DNA of 9,193 bases, taken from positions 1 to 9,193 of the forward strand of contig JAEWZS010000108.1 of assembly GCA_023458355.1 (NCBI GenBank), given 5' to 3'. This stretch comes from Bacillota bacterium (GTDB taxonomy: Bacteria; Bacillota; Clostridia; Christensenellales; CAG-138). A model generated the notes under the pieces. That model searched no databases. It was not told the origin of the DNA and worked only from the letters and a program-made list of their open reading frames with translations. Numbering within the stretch: position 1 is the first letter of the stretch; each line of letters starts with the position of its first letter. Both the position numbers and the translations under genes were made by a program. Positions 1-5,057 of this stretch are shown piece after piece.

Positions 1-1597
1 CTGCGGGAGCCGCCGGCGGGGTGGGGATGTCGCATACGAGGCTTTCAGTGGTGAGCACCATTGCCGCGATGGAAGCAGCATTCTGCAGAGCGCTCCTCGA
101 CACCTTGGTCGGGTCGATAATGCCGTGCTCGGTCATCATGCAGTATTCATCCTTCTTAGCGTCGAAGCCGTAACCGGGCTTGTTGGCCTTGCGGATGGTA
201 TCCACGATTACAGAACCCTCGAGACCCGCATTTGCAGAAATCTGGCGTACGGGTTCTTCCAGTGCGCGCACAACGATGTTGACGCCGGTCTTTTCGTCAC
301 CCTCACTCTTTTCTGCAAGTGCCTTGACCTTATCGATAACGTTGAGGAACGCCACGCCGCCGCCCGGTACGATGCCCTCTTCCACGGCCGCGCGGGTCGC
401 GTTGAGCGCATCCTCGATACGGAGCTTGATTTCCTTCATTTCCACTTCGGTTGCCGCGCCGACTGCCACGACGGCTACGCCGCCTGCGAGCTTAGCAAGC
501 CTCTCCTGAAGCTTTTCGCGATCGTAATCGGAGGTGGTTTCCTCAATCTGCGCGCGGATGGAGGCGATACGGGCTTTAATATCGCTCGCATTGCCCGCAC
601 CTTCCACGATGGTGGTGTTTTCTTTGTCGACCTTGACTTGACGGGCATTGCCGAGCATGTCGATCTTGGCTTCTTTAAGATCGAGGCCGAGTTCCTCGGA
701 GATAACCTGGCCGCCGGTGAGGATGGCGATATCTTCGAGCATAGCCTTGCGCCTATCGCCAAAGCCCGGAGCCTTGACGGCCACGCAGGTGAATGTGCCG
801 CGCAGTTTGTTCACGATAAGGGTTGCGAGCGCTTCGCCTTCCACGTCGTCCGCGATGATGAGGAGCTTGCGGCCCTGCTGCACCACGACTTCGAGGATGG
901 GGAGCACTTCCTGTATGTTGCTGATCTTTTTATCGGTGATAAGGATGTACGGGTTGTCGAGTACCGCTTCCATTTTCTCGGTATCGGTGACCATATAGGC
1001 GGAGGCATAGCCGCGGTCAAACTGCATACCTTCCACGACCTTAAGCTCGGTCTTCATGGTCTTAGATTCTTCCACGGTAATGACGCCGTCGTTGCCGACC
1101 TTTTCCATAGCGTCGCTGATGAGCACGCCGATTTCATCGTCGCCTGCAGAAATAGCAGCGACCTGTGCGATTGCCTGCTTGTTTTCAACGGGCTTTGATA
1201 GGCCTTTAAGACCGTTAACCGCTTCGTCGACAGCAGAGAGGATACCGCGCTTCAATACCATGGGGTTCGCACCGGCGACCACGTTCTTCATGCCTTCGCG
1301 AATCATAGCCTGGGCAAGGAGTGTGGCGGTGGTGGTGCCGTCGCCTGCGACGTCGTTGGTCTTGGTGGCGACTTCCTTGATGAGCTGAGCACCCATGTTT
1401 TCAAACGGATCTTCGAGTTCGATTTCCTTGGCGATGGTCACGCCATCGTTCACGATGAGGGGAGCGCCGTATTTCTTATCGAGAACGACGTTCCTGCCCT
1501 TGGGCCCAAGGGTAATTTTTACGGTATCCGCAAGGGCATTCATGCCCCTTTCTAGAGCGCGACGAGCTTCCTCGCCATATTTAAGCTGCTTTGCCAT
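1..1597 (-). CDS. groEL: Chaperonin GroEL (60 kDa), C-terminus cut by window edge
   Basis: ATP-driven cytosolic folding chamber that works with GroES on non-native proteins. The minus strand reads without a stop from an ATG at 1597 to the window edge, giving 532 codons of a family that is usually about 540 residues, so only the Gly/Met-rich tail should be missing. The start reads MAKQLKYGEEARRAL. The ATP-site segments are present: LGPKGRNVVLD near residue 30, NDGVTIAKEIE with D51, and AGDGTTTATLL with D86 (equivalent to E. coli D52 and D87). VEEGIVPGGGVAFL lies near residue 405. The visible end reads VCDIPTPPAAPA. An AAGGAGG ribosome site (1607-1613) lies 9 nt before the ATG. It follows groES by 18 nt and shares its promoter. 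Identity is certain from continuous family similarity; only the last few residues are unseen. Confidence 0.98.
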   Translation of the reverse strand, partial: MAKQLKYGEEARRALERGMNALADTVKITLGPKGRNVVLDKKYGAPLIVNDGVTIAKEIELEDPFENMGAQLIKEVATKTNDVAGDGTTTATLLAQAMIREGMKNVVAGANPMVLKRGILSAVDEAVNGLKGLSKPVENKQAIAQVAAISAGDDEIGVLISDAMEKVGNDGVITVEESKTMKTELKVVEGMQFDRGYASAYMVTDTEKMEAVLDNPYILITDKKISNIQEVLPILEVVVQQGRKLLIIADDVEGEALATLIVNKLRGTFTCVAVKAPGFGDRRKAMLEDIAILTGGQVISEELGLDLKEAKIDMLGNARQVKVDKENTTIVEGAGNASDIKARIASIRAQIEETTSDYDREKLQERLAKLAGGVAVVAVGAATEVEMKEIKLRIEDALNATRAAVEEGIVPGGGVAFLNVIDKVKALAEKSEGDEKTGVNIVVRALEEPVRQISANAGLEGSVIVDTIRKANKPGYGFDAKKDEYCMMTEHGIIDPTKVSRSALQNAASIAAMVLTTESLVCDIPTPPAAPA

Positions 1598-1615
1598 GAA
1601 TAATTTCCTCCTTCT

Positions 1616-1900
1616 TTACTCTACGACCGCGAGAATGTCGTTCTGGCGCACGACGGTGTATTCCTGCCCGTCGAGCTTGATTTCTGTGCCGGAGTATTTG
1701 CTTAAGATCACCTTATCGCCGACGTTGACGTACATGGTGATCTCTTTGCCCTCTACGACACCGCCGGGGCCGACGGCGATCACTTCGGAAACCTGCGGTT
1801 TTTCCTTGGCGCTGCCGGTGAGGATAATGCCGCTCTTGGTGGTTTCCTCGGCCTCGATGGACTTGAGAACAACGCGATCGGCGAGGGGTTTGAGTTTCAT
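1616..1900 (-). CDS. groES: Co-chaperonin GroES (10 kDa)
   Basis: Forms the heptameric lid of the GroEL chamber in the cytosol. It has 94 residues, the normal length. The N-terminus MKLKPLADRVVLK is typical. The mobile loop that docks on GroEL lies around residues 17-35 with the hydrophobic tripeptide IIL at 25-27. The segment VGPGGVVEGKE (43-53) is the roof-loop region, and YTVVRQNDILAVVE is the usual C-terminus. The ATG at 1900 is preceded by an AAGGAGG ribosome site. First gene of a groES-groEL operon with 18 nt between the genes. It is controlled by the sigma-A promoter at 1988-2016 and the CIRCE operator at 1951-1977, so HrcA repression relieved by heat or misfolded protein is expected. 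Confidence 0.98.
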   Translation of the reverse strand: MKLKPLADRVVLKSIEAEETTKSGIILTGSAKEKPQVSEVIAVGPGGVVEGKEITMYVNVGDKVILSKYSGTEIKLDGQEYTVVRQNDILAVVE

Positions 1901-1950
1901 AGTTGTATAGCCTCCTTACATGTATGGTGAAGTATGGATTGATGGTTGTG

Positions 1951-1977
1951 TTAGCACTCTAAGGTTAGGAGTGCTAA
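1951..1977. promoter_or_regulatory. CIRCE operator (HrcA binding site)
   Basis: Perfect match to the CIRCE consensus: TTAGCACTC (1951-1959), a 9-nt spacer, then GAGTGCTAA (1969-1977). Pairing extends beyond the consensus to 14-bp arms (1946-1959 with 1969-1982). It lies about 4 to 31 nt downstream of the predicted transcription start of groES, so it can act as a DNA operator and as a hairpin in the 5' leader of the mRNA. By established knowledge HrcA binds this element to repress groESL. hrcA itself is not in the window. Confidence 0.97.
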
Positions 1978-1987
1978 CACAATTGTT

Positions 1988-2016
1988 ATCATAGCGCAAG
2001 CCATTTGCCTTTTCAA
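1988..2016 (-). promoter_or_regulatory. Sigma-A promoter of groES-groEL
   Basis: On the minus strand, TTGAAA (2011-2016) and TATGAT (1988-1993) are separated by exactly 17 nt, each one mismatch from consensus. The predicted start near 1981 puts the CIRCE element at the very 5' end of the transcript, the usual arrangement in Firmicutes. The leader to the groES ATG is about 80 nt. Confidence 0.88.
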
Positions 2017-2131
2017 CCTACTTAGGCATTTTTTCACATTTGTTTCGCAATTTCTACCCGGTAGGATTTTACAGCATAGGGCAGACCTTTTATTAATACG
2101 CGTGGCATGCGTAAAAATCGCTCGTGAAAGC

Positions 2132-2161
2132 TTAACATATTTTGGCTGCGCATGGTATAAT
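2132..2161 (+). promoter_or_regulatory. Sigma-A promoter of the deaminase gene
   Basis: TTAACA (2132-2137) and a consensus TATAAT (2156-2161) with an 18-nt spacer. The predicted start is near 2168, about 43 nt before the ATG at 2211. This makes the upstream in-frame ATG at 2142 unusable, since it lies inside the promoter. Bases 2017-2131, between this promoter and that of groES, hold no gene I can support. Confidence 0.75.
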
Positions 2162-2198
2162 TCATGCAAACCATCGGGATAAAATTTCATACCATAAC

Positions 2199-2203
2199 GG
2201 AGG
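2199..2203 (+). promoter_or_regulatory. Ribosome binding site fixing the deaminase start
   Basis: GGAGG followed by 7 nt and then ATG at 2211. This selects 2211 over the in-frame ATG at 2142, which has no ribosome site and precedes the -10 box. Confidence 0.85.
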
Positions 2204-2210
2204 AATTTAC

Positions 2211-2666
2211 ATGCAGGAATGGACCAAATGGGACAAGCGTTTTATGGAGCTTGCAAAAACCATAGGCACTTGGTCGAGCTGCTATCAGGAAAACCGCAAA
2301 ATCGGTGCGGTCATCGTCCGTAACAAGCGCATCCTCACAACAGGCTATAACGGGGCACCTGCAGGTGTTTTAAGCTGTGTGGAACGCGGCGAATGCATGC
2401 GGCGAAACCTCAACATCCCCTCCGGCACAAAGCATGAACTTTGCTATGCCATTCACGCAGAACAAAACGCCATCATACAGGCGGCAAAGCTCGGTTTGAG
2501 CATTGAGGGCGCCACGCTTTACTGCACACATCAACCCTGCGTTATCTGCGCCAAGATGATTGTCAACTCCGGTATTTCCCGCGTGGTCTACGGCGAAGGC
2601 TACCCCGATGATTTTTCCATACAAATCTTCGAAATGTCGGGCACGGAGCTTTTGAAATTTGAATAG
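2211..2666 (+). CDS. Zinc-dependent deoxycytidylate (dCMP) deaminase family protein
   Basis: Expected reaction: dCMP to dUMP plus ammonia, feeding dUMP to thymidylate synthase in the cytosol. The protein has 151 residues, the usual size. Visible motifs are the substrate-loop segment TTGYNGAPAG (43-52), the zinc and catalytic motif HAEQNAI with H82 as ligand and E84 as proton shuttle, and PCVICAK with zinc ligands C110 and C113. The segment before the loop, SSCYQENRKIGAVIV, replaces the C-x-R-R form seen in many dCMP deaminases. TGYNGAP and the overall length favour dCMP over cytidine or tRNA adenosine deaminase. A ComEB-like label is possible but context does not show competence genes. It is transcribed divergently from groES. 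No intrinsic terminator follows it, so read-through into the serpin gene is possible. Confidence 0.93.
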   Translation: MQEWTKWDKRFMELAKTIGTWSSCYQENRKIGAVIVRNKRILTTGYNGAPAGVLSCVERGECMRRNLNIPSGTKHELCYAIHAEQNAIIQAAKLGLSIEGATLYCTHQPCVICAKMIVNSGISRVVYGEGYPDDFSIQIFEMSGTELLKFE

Positions 2667-2692
2667 AGGAACTTTTTTCGCAACACAGACGT

Positions 2693-2729
2693 TTTTAAGG
2701 TAAGGGGCTCAACTCCCCTTACCTTAAAA
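2693..2729. repeat. Perfect 15-bp inverted repeat upstream of the serpin gene
   Basis: Arms 2693-2707 and 2715-2729 are exact complements with a 7-nt loop (CTCAACT). The stem has a G/C-rich top (GGTAAGGGG) and an A/T base. It is not a canonical terminator: the 5' arm starts with T residues, the 3' arm ends in A residues, and no T-tract follows on either strand. It ends 19 nt before the serpin ribosome site. An mRNA stability or processing hairpin, an attenuator, or a protein-binding palindrome are possible; the role is unknown. I see no second copy in the window. Confidence 0.8.
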
Positions 2730-2748
2730 TATGGAGACTTCAACGAAA

Positions 2749-2754
2749 AAGGAG
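2749..2754 (+). promoter_or_regulatory. Ribosome binding site fixing the serpin start
   Basis: AAGGAG with 6 nt to the ATG at 2761. In-frame ATGs at 2731 and 2755 are upstream. The first sits before this site and the second touches it, and either would put charged residues ahead of the lipoprotein signal. 2761 is therefore preferred. Confidence 0.8.
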
Positions 2755-2760
2755 ATGCCT

Positions 2761-4080
2761 ATGAAACATCTAAAGCTCATCCCTTTCATACTTGCAATAC
2801 TCATGCTCACCTCGTGCACTGTTGCACCCGTTGCGCCCGACGCAGCAAAAGATCCCTCTCCGACAAAATCACCAGTAAGCTTTGAAGACGGCGCTGTGCT
2901 CTCAGCTCCCGTTTACCCCAAGGCTATAGGCTATGAGGATTTCGACGCACAGTATGCTGCGCGGGAGGAGATCGACGAAAATTACCTCAATGCGGTGCGC
3001 TCTTTCTTAGAAAAAAGCGCAGCACTCGCGCTAAGCGATACCGGAGGTAAAAATGCGCTTGTCTCCCCCGCAAGCCTGTTTTTTGCGCTCGCCATGACAG
3101 TAGAAGGTGCATCAGGGAACACCAAAGAGCAGCTTTTAGCTGCACTCGGAACAGGCGATGCACTATTGAGGAGCGAAACGGGCAAGCTGTTTCGAAGCCT
3201 CTATTTTGAAAACGAATACGGCAGTTTCAAAGTCTTTAACTCCGCATGGCTCGACGGCCGTGCCGAGTTTGACCAAAGTACGCTGAACAGCATTGCCGAA
3301 AACTACTATGCCGAGTGCATCGCGGCGGATTTTACGGGTACAGATTATAAAGCACAAATCGCAAGCTGGGTTGAGGAACGCACAAACGGCCTTCTCGGCG
3401 GCGACCCCGAAAGCTTTTCTATGGATCCCGAAACACTCATGGCTCTCATCAACACGCTCTATTATAAAGACCAGTGGATTGACCGATTCAATGCGGATAA
3501 GACCGATAAAGCGGATTTTCATAATGCGAACGGCAGCGTCGTCAGCTTCGACTTTATGAATAGAACAAGCTTTGGCAGCTTTGATACGACAGAGCAATTC
3601 CTTGCGGCATCACTGCAGCTTAAAAACGGCAGCATCCGCTTCGTTCTGCCAAACGAGGGTGTTACGCCGGAGGACATTCTAAACGACGCAGCCGTGTTCT
3701 CTATGGCGCTAAACGGTGCTACGGGCGGCGGTTATGGTGAAATAACCTGGAGCGTGCCGAAATTCGACTATTCCGTAGAGGTTGAGCTCTCCGATACGCT
3801 AAAAGCCATGGGCATTACAGATGCGTTTATCGGCGATGCGGCGGATTTCTCAGGCTTTACGAAGAGTGAAAAGCTTTTCATCGGCGGCGTAAAGCAGGGC
3901 AGCAAAATAGCCATCGACGAAAACGGCATCGAGGCGGCAAGTTATACGGAAATTGCTTTTGCCGGCACAGCCATGCCCACCGACCGCGCAGATATGATAC
4001 TTGACAAGCCGTTTCTGTATATCGTTTCCGTGGATGGGTTACCGGTGTTTGTAGGTATTGTGAACCAGTTAGACGGATAA
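2761..4080 (+). CDS. Membrane-anchored lipoprotein serpin (serine protease inhibitor)
   Basis: Predicted surface-tethered suicide inhibitor of proteases, 439 residues. Residues 1-19 form a type II signal peptide (MKHLK, a hydrophobic run, then lipobox LTSC with C19 as the lipidated residue). A Pro/Ser-rich tether follows to about residue 45. The serpin fold shows NALVSPASLFFALAM, GASGNTKEQLLAAL, WVEERTNGLL and NTLYYKDQW, and ends with DKPFLYIV and PVFVGIV. The hinge of the reactive-centre loop is ENGIEAASYT, with E387 as P17 and G389 as P15, small residues at P12-P10, and Y395 at P9 where a small residue is usual. Counting 17 residues puts P1 near T403 and P1' at A404. The hinge looks compatible with an inhibitory serpin. 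P14 is Ile rather than Thr/Ser, which could weaken loop insertion. No promoter of its own is visible; the transcript may come from the upstream deaminase promoter. A terminator follows directly. The family call is strong; inhibitory activity and target are inferred. Confidence 0.93.
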   Translation: MKHLKLIPFILAILMLTSCTVAPVAPDAAKDPSPTKSPVSFEDGAVLSAPVYPKAIGYEDFDAQYAAREEIDENYLNAVRSFLEKSAALALSDTGGKNALVSPASLFFALAMTVEGASGNTKEQLLAALGTGDALLRSETGKLFRSLYFENEYGSFKVFNSAWLDGRAEFDQSTLNSIAENYYAECIAADFTGTDYKAQIASWVEERTNGLLGGDPESFSMDPETLMALINTLYYKDQWIDRFNADKTDKADFHNANGSVVSFDFMNRTSFGSFDTTEQFLAASLQLKNGSIRFVLPNEGVTPEDILNDAAVFSMALNGATGGGYGEITWSVPKFDYSVEVELSDTLKAMGITDAFIGDAADFSGFTKSEKLFIGGVKQGSKIAIDENGIEAASYTEIAFAGTAMPTDRADMILDKPFLYIVSVDGLPVFVGIVNQLDG

Positions 4081-4096
4081 AAAACGAAAGTCATAC

Positions 4097-4130
4097 AAGG
4101 CGGATATCCTCAAAAGGATATCCGCTTTTT
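4097..4130 (+). terminator. Intrinsic terminator of the serpin gene
   Basis: GCGGATATCCT (4100-4110), a CAAA loop, and AGGATATCCGC (4115-4125), followed by TTTTT (4126-4130). The stem can extend by a G-T and two A-T pairs into the T-tract. It lies 17 nt after the serpin stop codon. Confidence 0.92.
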
Positions 4131-4154
4131 GCGTTTGCTGTACTAGCCCGTTTA

Positions 4155-4183
4155 TTGACAATCCCTTCAACCATGCATATAAT
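4155..4183 (+). promoter_or_regulatory. Consensus sigma-A promoter of cysE
   Basis: TTGACA (4155-4160), a 17-nt spacer, and TATAAT (4178-4183): a perfect match to the consensus in both boxes and the spacing. The predicted start near 4190 leaves a leader of only about 25 nt before the ATG at 4215, too short for a T-box or other riboswitch. Confidence 0.92.
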
Positions 4184-4214
4184 ATGTTCTTACGATAGTT
4201 AGGCTGGTATTTGT

Positions 4215-4970
4215 ATGTTTAAAAGATTCAAAAGTGATATCCGCTGTGTGCTCGACCGTGACCCCGCTGCGCGCAATGCCCTCGAGGTGTTTTTGTGCTA
4301 CCCGGGTTTTCGCGCCGTGCGCACGCATAGAGTTACACATTTCCTCCATACACATGGCTTTAAGCTTCTAGCGCGCTTGATTTCACAGTGCAGCCGCCGT
4401 ACGACGGGTATAGAAATACACCCGGGCGCTGTTATCGGCGACAGGTTTTTTATAGACCACGGCATGGGTGTGGTGATCGGCGAAACCGCCGTGATCGGTG
4501 ACGACGTTACCATCTACCAGGGCGTAACTTTGGGCGGCACGGGCAAGGATACCGGCAAGCGCCACCCCACCATCGGCAGCCATGTGATGATAGCAAGCGG
4601 TGCCAAGGTTCTCGGCCCCTTCCGCGTGGGTGACTGCGCCAAGATAGGCGCAGGTGCGGTGGTATTGAAGGAAGTACCCGCCGGCGCGACCGTCGTTGGC
4701 GTCCCCGGACGCGTGGTGAAAATGTCCGTATGTCCGTTTTCCGAAACGGGAGCACCCGCCTGCACGGACACGCAGCCCGAATGCGGTATGCTCGACAGCT
4801 GTCCCGCCATCGAGGAGTGTACAACGCGCACACAGAGCACTCCTTCTATGGACGATAAGGATCGGAGTGTGGACCTTGACCAGATTCACCTGCCCGACCC
4901 TGTGGAGATAGAACTCAAACGGCTGCAGGCGCGCATCGCAGCGCTTGAAGAGAAAATCGAAAAAAAGTAA
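4215..4970 (+). CDS. cysE: Serine O-acetyltransferase CysE with Cys-rich linker
   Basis: Makes O-acetylserine from L-serine and acetyl-CoA, the committed step to cysteine. It has 251 residues and the short Bacillus-type N-terminus (MFKRFKSDIRCVLDRDPAAR), which supports this start although the ribosome site is weak (AGGCTGG, 4201-4207). A left-handed beta-helix of hexapeptide repeats spans about 65-168. The active site is visible: GIEIHPG with E67 at the position of E. coli D143, FIDHGMG with catalytic H82, and KRHPTIG with H117. LGGTGK lies at 106-111. After PGRVVKM comes an extra segment with five cysteines (C173, C183, C190, C196, C202). Then the HLPDPVE motif (225-231) and a C-terminal coiled coil (about 232-251) occur as in B. 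subtilis CysE. The linker is roughly 40 residues longer than I recall for the Bacillus enzyme. Expressed alone from its own promoter; no cysK is adjacent. Confidence 0.96.
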   Translation: MFKRFKSDIRCVLDRDPAARNALEVFLCYPGFRAVRTHRVTHFLHTHGFKLLARLISQCSRRTTGIEIHPGAVIGDRFFIDHGMGVVIGETAVIGDDVTIYQGVTLGGTGKDTGKRHPTIGSHVMIASGAKVLGPFRVGDCAKIGAGAVVLKEVPAGATVVGVPGRVVKMSVCPFSETGAPACTDTQPECGMLDSCPAIEECTTRTQSTPSMDDKDRSVDLDQIHLPDPVEIELKRLQARIAALEEKIEKK

Positions 4971-4991
4971 GAATATAAGAAATTATATAAA

Positions 4992-5033
4992 AAGCGCACC
5001 GCAACGGATTTTCGTTGCGGTGCGCTTGTTTTT
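4992..5033. terminator. Bidirectional terminator between cysE and the SpoIID-family gene
   Basis: A perfect 15-bp stem, AAGCGCACCGCAACG (4992-5006) with its complement at 5013-5027, and a 6-nt loop. On the plus strand it is followed by G and five T residues (5029-5033). On the minus strand the stem runs into TTTATATAATTT. It lies between the two convergent stop codons and can serve both genes. Confidence 0.94.
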
Positions 5034-5057
5034 ACATTAGGCCTTTCTTAGCGGCCT

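Noticed and set aside
125..1198. A 357-codon plus-strand open frame opposite groEL
   Set aside because: It is antisense to a certain GroEL coding region and has the His/Asp/Leu-rich look of a reverse-strand shadow of strongly biased codons. No ribosome site or family motif.
2098..2114. Small inverted repeat TACGC-N7-GCGTA between the groES and deaminase promoters
   Set aside because: Only 5-bp arms and no known operator consensus; too short to call a regulatory site.
1951..2190. A 79-codon minus-strand frame upstream of groES
   Set aside because: It spans the groES promoter and the CIRCE operator, and has no family similarity I recognise.
2142..2210. Longer N-terminus for the deaminase from an ATG at 2142
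   Set aside because: The extension includes the TATAAT box and lies before the predicted transcription start; GGAGG with good spacing supports 2211.
2693..2729. The inverted repeat as a standard rho-independent terminator
   Set aside because: No run of T follows the stem on either strand; the stem has T at its left foot and A at its right foot, the reverse of the usual pattern.
4383..4889. Several 100-170 codon minus-strand frames opposite cysE
   Set aside because: All lie antisense to the conserved hexapeptide coding region and lack ribosome sites or recognisable motifs.
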